A DNA stretch of 64,000 nt, taken from an uncultured Croceitalea sp. Its GTDB lineage: Bacteria > Bacteroidota > Bacteroidia > Flavobacteriales > Flavobacteriaceae. The position numbers were made by a program, and so were the translations under genes. The stretch spans positions 1 through 64,000 of the forward strand of contig CANLWK010000003.1 in the NCBI GenBank assembly GCA_947494805.1, given 5' to 3'. The stretch's first letter is position 1. Each line of letters starts with the position of its first letter. The notes beneath the pieces are model-generated. The model was not told where the DNA came from. It was given only the letters and a program-made list of their open reading frames with translations, and did not search any database. This document shows, piece by piece, positions 36,901-45,951 of this stretch.

Positions 36901-37399
36901 TCCAGCCATTCTAACTGTTGTACGTTTTGTGCTCTTACTTTTGGCACAGGTCTTGATTTTTAACCATCTCAACTTTTTTGGTTTTATCAACCCTTTGGTC
37001 TATGTGCTGTTTTTTTATTGGTATCCTATCCGCGAAAACAGAGCTGTTTTTATTTTGGTCAGTTTTTTGTTTGGCATTTGTGTGGATATTTTTTCAGACA
37101 CTTTAGCTCTTCATACCGTTGCGTCGATAACATTGGCTTATGGCAGACCCATAATAATGCGCTTTTGTTTTGGTGCAAATTTTGATTTTCAAGGTTTTAC
37201 ATTTAAGAATTCTACACGCATCCAACGAGTAACTTTTCTGGCGCTTCTGATTCTAACCCAACAAATCGTTTTCTTTTCGCTAGAAATGCTGAGTTTTGCC
37301 CATATCCTTTTAATTTTGAAAAAAATACTTTTTACAACTATTGCTACGTTTATAATAAGTCTATTGCTTAGTTCTCTTTTTGCAGTTGAAAATGAATGA
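36890..37399 (+). CDS. mreD: Rod-shape-determining protein MreD
   Basis: A 169-residue integral membrane protein of about five helices. I prefer the ATG at 36890 ('MLNNPAILTVVRFVLLLLAQ'), which overlaps the mreC stop by 11 bases and starts directly before the first helix; the frame opens at 36872. Conserved features include 'LPLF'-like 'FWYPIRENRAVFILVSFLFG' and 'DIFSDTLALHT'. It is the scaffold of the elongasome. Confidence 0.9.
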   Translation: MLNNPAILTVVRFVLLLLAQVLIFNHLNFFGFINPLVYVLFFYWYPIRENRAVFILVSFLFGICVDIFSDTLALHTVASITLAYGRPIIMRFCFGANFDFQGFTFKNSTRIQRVTFLALLILTQQIVFFSLEMLSFAHILLILKKILFTTIATFIISLLLSSLFAVENE

Positions 37400-37428
37400 T
37401 TTAACTTGAAAAGAATTACCGAACCCAG

Positions 37429-39297
37429 ATGAAAAAAATACTCTTATCATCGATTATTGTCATTATTGGAGTCACCTTTATTGGTAGGCTTTCGTATTTG
37501 CAGTTGTTCAGTTTTTCTCCAAACCAAATTTTAGAGGATCCTGCGATCAAAGCGGTTTACGATTACCCTGAACGGGGCTATGTTTATGATAGGGATGGTG
37601 AGCTTCTTGTTGGCAATCAACCTGCGTATGATGTGATGGTGATTCCTAGAGAGACCAAAACAATAGACACGGTAGAGTTTTGCAACCTGCTCCGTATAGA
37701 CAAAAAAGAATTCATCAAAAAGATGAAAAGGGCCAAACGCTATTCCACGCGATTACCTTCGGTTTTGGTACCCCAATTAGCCAAAGAAGATTACGCCCGT
37801 CTTCAAGAAAAAATGCGAAAGTACCGTGGCTTCTACATTCAAAAACGATCACTACGTGATTATATGACCAACAGCGCGGCGAACGTACTGGGCTATATCA
37901 GCGAGGTTAACGAAAGTGACCTGCGTGCAAACCCATATTATCGCGCAGGTGAGCTAAAGGGTCGAACCGGTATTGAAAAACAGTACGAAGAGCTTTTAAG
38001 GGGACGCAAAGGTGTAAAGTATATTCAAAAAGACCGATTCAATCGTGATATCGGTCCCTACAAAAATGGGAAATTAGATACGTTACCAAAACTTGGTAAA
38101 GAGCTGCACATCACTTTGGACAAAACACTACAAGAGTACGGTGAGCGTTTAATGGTTGGAAAAAGAGGAGGTATCGTCGCCATAGAACCTGCCACAGGCG
38201 AAATACTGACCATGATCTCAGGACCGACCTACGACCCGGCCTTGTTGGTCGGTCGCGAACGATCTAGAAATTATACAAAATTACACTACGACAGTATCGC
38301 CCGACCAACATGGGACCGATCCATACTTGCCGAACCGTCTCCAGGGTCGCCGTTCAAAACATTAAATGCATTGGCCGCTTTACAAGAAGGCGTTATTGAC
38401 GCAGATACTAAATTTAGATGCTATAATGGTTTTTATGTTGGAAAAACCAAAAGAGGATGCCATTGCGGTGGTGGTTCCCGAGATTTGAACTCTGGTATTT
38501 TCAACTCTTGCAATGCATATTTTGCGGGTACTTTTCGAAAGATTTATGGAAAGTATAAAACCACAGATGAAGGTATGGATGCATGGGAAAGACATATGGA
38601 AAGCTTTGGTCTGGGCAACTATCTTGGCACTGACATGCCCACTGGAAGACCAGGCAGAATTCCTGACAAGGCCTATTATGACAGAGCTTACGGTGATAAT
38701 CGTTGGGCCTCATCATTCATTATATCCAATGCCATAGGTCAAGGAGAAGTGGCTGCAACACCAATACAGTTGGCCAATATGACCGCGGCTATCGCGAATA
38801 GGGGACATTTTTACACCCCCCACATCATCAAACAAATTGATGGTAAGGCTTCCATAGATTCCAGATATACCGAACGTCATCAAACGACCATTGACAAAAA
38901 GCATTTTGAGCCAGTTGTAGAGGCCATGGCAAATGTATACCGTTACGGAACCGCAAAATGGCTGAAAATTCCCGATATTGAAATCGCTGGAAAAACAGGT
39001 ACTGTAGAGAATTTCACTAGAATTGATGGGGAACGCATACAGTTGACCGACCATTCCATTTTTGTGGCGTTCGCACCTGTTGATAATCCCAAAATTGCTT
39101 TGGCTGTTTACATTGAACATGGATATTATGGGGCACGTTATGCAGGTCATATTGCTTCATTGCTCATTGAAAAGTATCTAAAAGGAGAAATCACGCGGAC
39201 CGATCTTGAAAAAAAGATGCTTGAAAAGACCCTTGAACATGAATATGCAAAGCCATTGAGTGGTGAACCTTTTAGTATAAATGAATATAACTGGTAA
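37429..39297 (+). CDS. mrdA: Penicillin-binding protein 2 (transpeptidase)
   Basis: A 622-residue class B PBP. It has one N-terminal transmembrane helix, a dimerisation/pedestal region with 'YPERGYVYDRDGELL', and a transpeptidase domain. The active-site motifs are Ser307-x-x-Lys310 (SPFK), SCN in 'IFNSCNAYF' and Lys522-Thr-Gly in 'AGKTGTVEN'. It cross-links peptidoglycan in the elongasome and works with RodA, encoded 3 bases downstream. Confidence 0.97.
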   Translation: MKKILLSSIIVIIGVTFIGRLSYLQLFSFSPNQILEDPAIKAVYDYPERGYVYDRDGELLVGNQPAYDVMVIPRETKTIDTVEFCNLLRIDKKEFIKKMKRAKRYSTRLPSVLVPQLAKEDYARLQEKMRKYRGFYIQKRSLRDYMTNSAANVLGYISEVNESDLRANPYYRAGELKGRTGIEKQYEELLRGRKGVKYIQKDRFNRDIGPYKNGKLDTLPKLGKELHITLDKTLQEYGERLMVGKRGGIVAIEPATGEILTMISGPTYDPALLVGRERSRNYTKLHYDSIARPTWDRSILAEPSPGSPFKTLNALAALQEGVIDADTKFRCYNGFYVGKTKRGCHCGGGSRDLNSGIFNSCNAYFAGTFRKIYGKYKTTDEGMDAWERHMESFGLGNYLGTDMPTGRPGRIPDKAYYDRAYGDNRWASSFIISNAIGQGEVAATPIQLANMTAAIANRGHFYTPHIIKQIDGKASIDSRYTERHQTTIDKKHFEPVVEAMANVYRYGTAKWLKIPDIEIAGKTGTVENFTRIDGERIQLTDHSIFVAFAPVDNPKIALAVYIEHGYYGARYAGHIASLLIEKYLKGEITRTDLEKKMLEKTLEHEYAKPLSGEPFSINEYNW

Positions 39298-39300
39298 GGC

Positions 39301-40566
39301 GTGCTTCGACGATTAGATTGGCTTACCGTTTTCTTATACCTACTACTGGTTTTTTTTGGGTGGATCAACATCTATAGCACCACTTTGACAGAAGCCTCAA
39401 CCTCTATTTTTGATTTTTCCACACTCTACGGCAAACAACTATTTTTCATTGGGGCATCGTTCGTATTGATCATTATTGTCTTATCACTTGAAACGTCTTT
39501 TTTTGAACGGTTTTCGAGCGTGTTTTATATTGTCAGTGTTGTATCGTTGGCTGGATTATTTGTGTTTGGAAAAACCATTGCAGGTGCTACTTCATGGTAC
39601 GATTTAGGTTTCTTCAATTTACAACCCTCTGAATTTGCAAAACTGGCTACGGCTTTGGCCGTTGCAAAATATCTTAGTGATATTCAGACGGACATTCGAA
39701 AACCAAAACATCAGCTATACGCAATTCTAATCATATTGATACCTGTACTACTAATTTTGCCGCAACCCGACCCTGGTAGTGCACTGATTTATTTTTCACT
39801 CTTTTTTGTGTTGTTGAGAGAGGGTCTTCCGCTTAAATACCTTGGCTTTGCCCTTTTATTGGTACTACTTTTTATTACGACATTGAAATTCGGAGTGGTT
39901 TGGGTATGTATTGGATTGGGTATATTGACATCACTTTTCTTTTTCTTCAAAAGGGAAAAATTCAAGATTCCAAGAATACCCTTGGTTCTTTTCTTAATTG
40001 CATGCCTTTCCATTTCACTCTCGGTCAATTTTGTTTTCAATAATGTGTTTGAACAGCGTCATAGAGACCGCTTTGGACTTTGGCTAAGCCTTGAAAAAGA
40101 CCCAGTGAAGCTTGAAAAAATCAAGAAAACCATTGGTTACAACACCTATCAATCCGAAAAGGCAATCGAATCTGGTGGTTTCTTCGGAAAAGGCTTTTTA
40201 GAGGGCACTCGTACCAAAGGTGATTTTGTTCCCGCACAACATACGGATTATATTTTCAGTTCAGTTGGTGAAGAATGGGGCTTTATTGGTACGTCATTCA
40301 TTATTATAATTTTCACCATCTTCTTCTTGAGGCTGGTCCATATCGCCGAACGCCAGAAAAGGGATTTTAGCCGAATGTATGGCTACGGAATGATAGCTAT
40401 ACTAGTCATTCACTATTTTGTCAATGTTGGCATGGTCATTGGGCTTTTACCTACAATTGGTATTCCGTTGCCCTTTTTTAGCTACGGTGGTTCAGGACTG
40501 CTGTTTTTTACTGCAATGCTGTTTGTTTTTTTAAGGTTTGATGCCAATCGCTTAAAGGAGCTTTAA
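39301..40566 (+). CDS. rodA: Rod-shape-determining glycosyltransferase RodA
   Basis: A 421-residue SEDS polymerase with about ten transmembrane helices. The first codon is GTG at 39301, 3 bases after the PBP2 stop; the next in-frame methionine is far inside the protein, so GTG is almost certain. Conserved SEDS regions include 'FNLQPSEFAKLATALAVAKYL', split here as 'NLQPSEFAKLA', and 'SVGEEWGFIGT' and 'LPFFSYGGSGLLF' near the C-terminus. It polymerises glycan strands with PBP2. Its stop overlaps the convergent nuclease gene by 4 bases. Confidence 0.96.
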   Translation: MLRRLDWLTVFLYLLLVFFGWINIYSTTLTEASTSIFDFSTLYGKQLFFIGASFVLIIIVLSLETSFFERFSSVFYIVSVVSLAGLFVFGKTIAGATSWYDLGFFNLQPSEFAKLATALAVAKYLSDIQTDIRKPKHQLYAILIILIPVLLILPQPDPGSALIYFSLFFVLLREGLPLKYLGFALLLVLLFITTLKFGVVWVCIGLGILTSLFFFFKREKFKIPRIPLVLFLIACLSISLSVNFVFNNVFEQRHRDRFGLWLSLEKDPVKLEKIKKTIGYNTYQSEKAIESGGFFGKGFLEGTRTKGDFVPAQHTDYIFSSVGEEWGFIGTSFIIIIFTIFFLRLVHIAERQKRDFSRMYGYGMIAILVIHYFVNVGMVIGLLPTIGIPLPFFSYGGSGLLFFTAMLFVFLRFDANRLKEL

Positions 40567-41366
40567 AACTTCCATCCATCGGCCATTACGTTTTGCTCCA
40601 TTTCATTTTGCCACTTTTTTGGTTTTTGATAAAAGAAATCAATCCCTGTTGCTAGCTCCAACTTATCAATGGAAACCAAAAATTGATTCAGGGCTTTATT
40701 ACTTTCTTTATGTGGAAACAAAAATGCCAACACCTCAACATCAGTTTCGTTCTTTCTGAATACTACTTTATAAAATGCTTTGGGAACATCGACATCTTCT
40801 TGGCCTATCTCTTTTAAACCACTTTCTAAAACTCCACCTGTAACAACATACAGATCACCATATCGTTTGCACCATTGGCGTATTTGCATTTCTAATCGGT
40901 TCCAAACCCCGGCATTAAAATCTCGGTTTTGTGGTGAAATATTGCTTGTGTAAAAAGTTTCATTATAGGCTTGTTCAGAAAACCGTCTATCACCCGCAGG
41001 GCACAAATGCCCCCTATCATAACCCGAGCCTTTATAGTTTCGCCAATCTGCAGACTTTGTCTTCACTTGTGGGTCCTCTATAAAATAGGGACGTTTTCTG
41101 TTGTCATTGGTCAAGTGCTCCCTCTTCAATTGGTAAGCTACCCATTCGGCCTGTTCATGCGGCTCGCTATATGATAGCATAAAATAAGAATGCTTCACGA
41201 CCGCTCGTGTTCTTGAACTAGGTAAAAGGCTATTTTCAAAAATAACTTTTGCACTATCACCATTGGGGTCAGAATAGGTATCAGGGGTGTAGAAATTCTC
41301 AAACAACCAAAACCCGACGACACAAGTCAAAAGCACTACCGTATAAACAACTTTATCTTTTCTCAT
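40563..41366 (-). CDS. Membrane-anchored DNA/RNA non-specific endonuclease
   Basis: About 267 residues from the ATG at 41366; longer starts lie in or beyond the sua5 promoter. An N-terminal hydrophobic helix (about 6-21, 'VVYTVVLLTCVVGFWLF') anchors or exports it. The nuclease domain has the DRGH motif with His120 ('GYDRGHLCPAGDRR') and 'SNISPQNRDFNAGVWNRLE', the NUC1/EndA-like Mg-binding asparagine region. It should cleave single- and double-stranded nucleic acid outside the cytoplasm. Its 3' end overlaps rodA by 4 bases. Confidence 0.9.
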   Translation of the reverse strand: MRKDKVVYTVVLLTCVVGFWLFENFYTPDTYSDPNGDSAKVIFENSLLPSSRTRAVVKHSYFMLSYSEPHEQAEWVAYQLKREHLTNDNRKRPYFIEDPQVKTKSADWRNYKGSGYDRGHLCPAGDRRFSEQAYNETFYTSNISPQNRDFNAGVWNRLEMQIRQWCKRYGDLYVVTGGVLESGLKEIGQEDVDVPKAFYKVVFRKNETDVEVLAFLFPHKESNKALNQFLVSIDKLELATGIDFFYQKPKKWQNEMEQNVMADGWKF

Positions 41367-41430
41367 CGAAGTCAAAGTTAAGCTGTTAGACCTAAAACAT
41401 CTGGGTTCAAAAATCCTTTTCGCCCACCAT

Positions 41431-41461
41431 TTTGTCATACAAGGTCATAGCGTTAATTTTG
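41431..41461 (+). promoter_or_regulatory. Consensus Bacteroidota promoter of the sua5/tsaC gene
   Basis: TTTG (41431-41434), exactly 19 bases, then TAatTTTG (41454-41461): a perfect match to TTTG-N19-TAnnTTTG. The ATG is only 8 bases further, so the message would be almost leaderless. Confidence 0.7.
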
Positions 41462-41469
41462 CACATGCT

Positions 41470-42438
41470 ATGAAGGCCAGAATCACAAAAGACATTGCTG
41501 CTGCGAAAGAACTATTGGACAATGGCAGATTGGTCGCCATACCCACAGAAACTGTCTATGGTTTGGCTGCCAACGGAACAAATATATTGGCCATTAAAAA
41601 AATTTTTGAGGCCAAAGGCAGACCAAGTAACAATCCACTAATTTTACATTTTTCAGGTCTTGATGCATTGTCCCCTTACGTCACTACCATTTCAACAGAT
41701 GCTAAACTATTGGCGGAGGCATTTTGGCCAGGACCGTTGACCTTATTGCTTCCAAAATCCAATAAGGTTCCTGATAGTATTACAGCGGGTCTTACACGTG
41801 TGGCCGTTCGTATACCACAACATCCCTTGACCCAAGAATTATTGGGTATTCTAGATTATCCCCTTGCTGCGCCAAGCGCAAACCCCTCAGGTTATATAAG
41901 CCCTACACGACCAAGTCATGTACAAAAACAATTGGGGGACAAGATACCTTTGATTCTTGATGGTGGACCTTGTACAAAAGGATTGGAATCTACCATCCTC
42001 GGATGGGACGACAACGGTACTCCGACCATTTATCGTAAAGGAGTCATAACAGCGGAAGCCATTGAAAAGGTACTACATCAGTTGCCACATAATCATCAGA
42101 GCAAAACATTGGAAGCACCAGGAATGCTTTCTTCACATTATGCACCGCGCACTAAAACCGTTTTGGCCGACGCAATTGACCAAACCATTGCACAATACAA
42201 AAAACTTAAAATTGGTATCATACGTTTTCATTCGACCATTAAGGGCGATCCAAAGGCCAATGTAGAAATAGTGCTATCTGACAAAGGCTCATTAGAAGAA
42301 GTTGCAAAAAACCTGTATGCCGCAATGCATGAACTAGATGGACAAGAACTGGATTTGATTGTAATTGAAAAAGCACCCGAGACCGGTATTGGCAAGGCCA
42401 TCAATGACCGTTTACAGCGCTCAACGACTATTGTCTAA
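41470..42438 (+). CDS. L-threonylcarbamoyladenylate synthase (Sua5/YciO/YrdC family)
   Basis: A 322-residue two-domain protein. The N-terminal YrdC domain contains 'GRLVAIPTETVYGLAANG', 'KGRPSNNPLILH' and 'PLAAPSANPSGYISPT', and the C-terminal part ('PGMLSSHYAPRTK' onward) is the Sua5 domain. It makes threonylcarbamoyl-AMP for the t6A37 modification of ANN-decoding tRNAs. miaB, which modifies the same position in other tRNAs, is also in this window. It is monocistronic with its own promoter and terminator. Confidence 0.95.
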   Translation: MKARITKDIAAAKELLDNGRLVAIPTETVYGLAANGTNILAIKKIFEAKGRPSNNPLILHFSGLDALSPYVTTISTDAKLLAEAFWPGPLTLLLPKSNKVPDSITAGLTRVAVRIPQHPLTQELLGILDYPLAAPSANPSGYISPTRPSHVQKQLGDKIPLILDGGPCTKGLESTILGWDDNGTPTIYRKGVITAEAIEKVLHQLPHNHQSKTLEAPGMLSSHYAPRTKTVLADAIDQTIAQYKKLKIGIIRFHSTIKGDPKANVEIVLSDKGSLEEVAKNLYAAMHELDGQELDLIVIEKAPETGIGKAINDRLQRSTTIV

Positions 42439-42443
42439 CCTAA

Positions 42444-42473
42444 AAAAGCTTCGATTGATCAATCGAAGCTTTT
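42444..42473. terminator. Bidirectional terminator between sua5 and prc
   Basis: A perfect 13-bp stem with a GATC loop, flanked by A5 and T4 runs on both strands. It lies 5 bases after the sua5 stop and 25 bases after the stop of the convergent protease gene. Confidence 0.9.
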
Positions 42474-42498
42474 TATTTTCTATTTACTTTATCTGCAA

Positions 42499-44691
42499 TT
42501 ATCCTTTGACCGCAAGTTTGGCCTGATTCTTTTTGATAGTATTAAGTTTCAAATCTTGCAAAACATTGATTGCCTCTTCAATATATACATCTTTTGCCAA
42601 ATCAGTATGCCAACGGTCTCTTCGCTCCCTAAGTACAGGGTCTTGGGTGAAAAGTTCTTGTTCATACTTTAAAGATTCAAAGGTGAGCTTTGAATCGTAC
42701 TCTCGCAATTTCTTAAAGTAATTTGAGCGGTCTTTGTTCTTTTCTTGTGTTGTTTTGTATGACTCATAGTTTAAAGAAACCGTAGTTTCATCTTGTTGAT
42801 CCCTTAGCCATTTCGCATTTTCTTCAATCAACTTGATTTGTTGGTTTCCGGCCATACGGGCTTTGCTTTTTTCTATGGTCGCATCATAGTCGATATACCC
42901 CTCCCAAGACTGGTAATCTGCTGGTGAAATCTTATCCCATGGTAATGGATTCTCTTGATCGCGTTCACCTAAATCGATATAACTATACCTGTCTGGCACA
43001 ACGATATCACTCTTAACGCCCTCCAATTGTGTTGAACCACCATTAATTCTATAGAATTTTTGGGTGGTTAATTTTATGGCGCCCAAATCACCGTGCTCAT
43101 TACTTCGTACAATATTGTCAAGTGGAATAACGTTTTGAACGGTACCCTTGCCGAAGGTCTGCTTGCTTCCAATAACCACAGCACGCTTATAATCTTGCAT
43201 TGCAGCGGCCAAAATTTCCGAGGCTGATGCTGAAAGTTCGTTTACCAAAATAACCAAAGGACCATCCCATTGAATGCGCTCATCTTTGTCTTCATGAATC
43301 TCTTTTCGCTGACCTGAAGATTTTACCTGTACTACAGGGCCACTTTTAATAAACAATCCGGCCATTTCAACTACAGTCTTCAATGATCCGCCACCATTGT
43401 CCCTTAAATCCAAAATCAAGCCTTCTGCGCCAGCTTCTTTTAAACGCTCCACTTCTTTAGCTACGTCTGTTGCCGCATTTCGTTCAGTATAATCGTCAAA
43501 ATCAACGTAGAACTTTGGTAAATTGATCAACCCATATTTACGTTCATCTTTGATAACACTTGCTGATTTTGCGTATGATTCCTCAAGTTCAACAACATCA
43601 CGGGTAATTGAAACCACATCAAGGGTACCATCGACTTTTCTAACGGTCAAATCTACAATAGTACCTTTAGGTCCCTTAATCAATTTGATGGCATCATCTA
43701 AACGCATGCCAACAATATCCGTAGGCTCCTCTCCTTCTTGGGCAACCTTTAAAATTTCATCGCCTACCTCAAGGCTTTTGGCTCTCCACACGGGTCCACC
43801 AGAAATGATTTCAACAATCTTTGCCCCTTCTGGTTTCTTTTGCAAACGGGCACCGATACCTTCAAACTTACCTGACATACTAATATCAAACTTGTCTTTT
43901 TCATCTGGCGCAAAATAAAATGTATGCGGGTCAAATTCGTCTACTATGGTATTGATATACTGTACAAACCAGTCTTTGCGTTCAAGATCTGCCACAAAGT
44001 CAAAGAACTCATCCAAGGTGTTCTTAGTACTCTCACGTGCCGCCTGTTCAACTTCTGCCAAAGACATATCACGTAATTCAATATCTGCTTCACTCAACTC
44101 CACTTTTGTATTTGCACTGGCCAAATCACCACCGGCACCAGTAGCGCCTTCCATAAATCCGTTTTTGATTTTGACCTTACCATCATAAACACCAAGTGCG
44201 TTGTATTTCAATTGCTTTCTCCAGCGCTCTTTTAACTGCTTTTTATTTGAAGCGTATTCTTCATCTTTATAATCAATATTAATTTCTTCTTTTTTTGAAT
44301 AATCAAATGGCTTTTCAAGGGCATCAGTATAAATGGCCTTTGCCTCATCCATTCGTTTCATCAAGCGTTGGTACACCAAATTAAAAAAAGTGATGTCCGT
44401 ATTTTTTATTTGATCGTCGATCTGATACTTGTATTGCTCAAACTCGCGAATGTCGCTTTCTAGGAAGTATCGCTTTGTAGGATCCAGAATATCAATGAAG
44501 TCTTCAAAAACATTTGCTGAAAATTTGTCATTGATGTCCTTAGGTTCATAATGCCCACGCTCAAGAACGTAGGTGATCAAATCAAGCAGTAACTTGTCCT
44601 TATCGTTTGTTTCAAAAGATTTATTTGTAAAACTGCAAGAGGCTACGGCAAGTAATATAACTAATAGGCCTAATACAAAATTCTTCTTCAT
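42499..44691 (-). CDS. prc: Carboxy-terminal processing (tail-specific) protease, S41 family
   Basis: A 730-residue periplasmic lipoprotein (lipobox 'LAVASC', Cys19). It has the Tsp/Prc N-terminal helical domain, a PDZ domain ('FEGIGARLQKKPEGAKIVEI'), then the S41 peptidase core: catalytic serine in 'LSASASEILAAAM' and lysine in 'GSKQTFGKGTVQ'. A C-terminal helical domain (DUF3340) completes the long Prc form. It degrades or trims periplasmic proteins and can act on murein hydrolases in other bacteria. Confidence 0.95.
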   Translation of the reverse strand: MKKNFVLGLLVILLAVASCSFTNKSFETNDKDKLLLDLITYVLERGHYEPKDINDKFSANVFEDFIDILDPTKRYFLESDIREFEQYKYQIDDQIKNTDITFFNLVYQRLMKRMDEAKAIYTDALEKPFDYSKKEEINIDYKDEEYASNKKQLKERWRKQLKYNALGVYDGKVKIKNGFMEGATGAGGDLASANTKVELSEADIELRDMSLAEVEQAARESTKNTLDEFFDFVADLERKDWFVQYINTIVDEFDPHTFYFAPDEKDKFDISMSGKFEGIGARLQKKPEGAKIVEIISGGPVWRAKSLEVGDEILKVAQEGEEPTDIVGMRLDDAIKLIKGPKGTIVDLTVRKVDGTLDVVSITRDVVELEESYAKSASVIKDERKYGLINLPKFYVDFDDYTERNAATDVAKEVERLKEAGAEGLILDLRDNGGGSLKTVVEMAGLFIKSGPVVQVKSSGQRKEIHEDKDERIQWDGPLVILVNELSASASEILAAAMQDYKRAVVIGSKQTFGKGTVQNVIPLDNIVRSNEHGDLGAIKLTTQKFYRINGGSTQLEGVKSDIVVPDRYSYIDLGERDQENPLPWDKISPADYQSWEGYIDYDATIEKSKARMAGNQQIKLIEENAKWLRDQQDETTVSLNYESYKTTQEKNKDRSNYFKKLREYDSKLTFESLKYEQELFTQDPVLRERRDRWHTDLAKDVYIEEAINVLQDLKLNTIKKNQAKLAVKG

Positions 44692-44864
44692 AATATAGTT
44701 TTTGGGACTGGATAATCGTTTTTCAACGTGATAGAAAACTATCGTCAGCCGTCTTTGAAATTATATTTCTAATTCCCTAAGATACTGAAAAAATCATGCC
44801 ACAATTCTGGGGCCGATTTAATTTTTTGTTAAACGACATGAACTTCCTATCGTAATGAAAAACG

Positions 44865-44872
44865 TATTTTTG
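44865..44872 (+). promoter_or_regulatory. -7 box of the surE operon
   Basis: TAttTTTG followed by C is an exact -7 match 18 bases before the surE ATG. No -33 TTTG at the usual distance. The rest of the 199-base gap from 44692 holds nothing else that I can recognise. Confidence 0.45.
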
Positions 44873-44890
44873 CTCCATTAATTATACAAA

Positions 44891-45670
44891 ATGAAAAAAC
44901 CTCTGATTCTTGTCACCAATGATGACGGAATTACTGCACCAGGATTACGTTCATTGATTCGTTTTATGAAAGAATTGGGAGAGGTTGTAGTAGTTGCTCC
45001 CGATAGTCCACAATCGGGTATGGGGCATGCCATAACCATTGATAATACACTGTATTCAAAAAAGGTGGTTATTGATACTGAAAAAGGCGCGCCACTTGAA
45101 TTTAGCTGCAGTGGGACACCTGCCGATTGTGTAAAGTTGGCATTGCAAGAATTGCTTGACAAACGCCCCGATCTGGTGGTGAGTGGCATCAATCATGGAT
45201 CCAACGCCTCTATCAATGTCATTTATTCCGGAACCATGAGTGCTGCTATTGAAGCGGGTATTGAGGGCATACCGGCCATAGGTTTTTCATTGTGTGATTA
45301 CGGTTGGGATGCAGATTTTAGTGCTACCGGCGATGCTATCAAACAAATTGTTTCTGAAGCTTTAAAAAATGGTATTCCACAAGGGATCGTATTGAACGTG
45401 AATATTCCGAAAACCGATGGTATTGCACCCAAGGGCATTAAAGTTTGCCGTCAGGCCCGTGCCAATTGGAAAGAAAAATTCGATAAACGCACTAGCCCAA
45501 CAGGTAAAGAATACTATTGGCTTACAGGCGAATTTGAACTATTGGACAAAGGGGAGGATACCGATATACGGGCACTTGACCAGGGATATGTATCTGTGGT
45601 ACCCACACAGTTTGATATGACCGCCCATCATACCATACAAAACATCAGTAACTGGAATTTTAATGGATAA
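44891..45670 (+). CDS. surE: 5'/3'-nucleotidase SurE
   Basis: A 259-residue nucleotidase with 'ILVTNDDGITAPGLRSL' (the metal-binding Asp-Asp), 'PDSPQSGMGHAITI', 'SGTPADCVKLAL' and 'SGINHGSNASINVIYSGTMS'. It hydrolyses nucleoside monophosphates and may take part in stationary-phase survival. Its stop codon overlaps the next gene by 8 bases. Confidence 0.96.
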   Translation: MKKPLILVTNDDGITAPGLRSLIRFMKELGEVVVVAPDSPQSGMGHAITIDNTLYSKKVVIDTEKGAPLEFSCSGTPADCVKLALQELLDKRPDLVVSGINHGSNASINVIYSGTMSAAIEAGIEGIPAIGFSLCDYGWDADFSATGDAIKQIVSEALKNGIPQGIVLNVNIPKTDGIAPKGIKVCRQARANWKEKFDKRTSPTGKEYYWLTGEFELLDKGEDTDIRALDQGYVSVVPTQFDMTAHHTIQNISNWNFNG

Positions 45671-45950
45671 GACAAAAAAAGAAGTAATTATAGGCTTTTT
45701 TGTTGGTGTCATTGCCAACACCATAGGCACACTTTTATACGTTGTGCTTTTTTCTGATTTGGGTATTGCCGAAACTTTTCAGGCGGCCATTGCACAAGAA
45801 CATATCGGTAGCCTATTGGCCCTAGGCGCTATCTTAAATTTAGTGGCGTTTTTTGGTTTTTTACGGTTAAAAAGAGATTATCGAGCGCGAGGTGTTATGA
45901 TTGCGACTATTTTAACGGCACTTGTAATCTTATATTTTAAAATTTTTTAG
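45663..45950 (+). CDS. Small conserved membrane protein
   Basis: A 95-residue protein with three hydrophobic segments (about 8-30, 47-66, 74-93). It has no known domain that I recognise. It overlaps surE by 8 bases and ends 1 base before lpxB, so it is translated as part of that operon. It probably sits in the inner membrane; a role in lipid A or envelope synthesis is suggested only by position. Confidence 0.8.
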   Translation: MDKTKKEVIIGFFVGVIANTIGTLLYVVLFSDLGIAETFQAAIAQEHIGSLLALGAILNLVAFFGFLRLKRDYRARGVMIATILTALVILYFKIF

Positions 45951-45951
45951 G

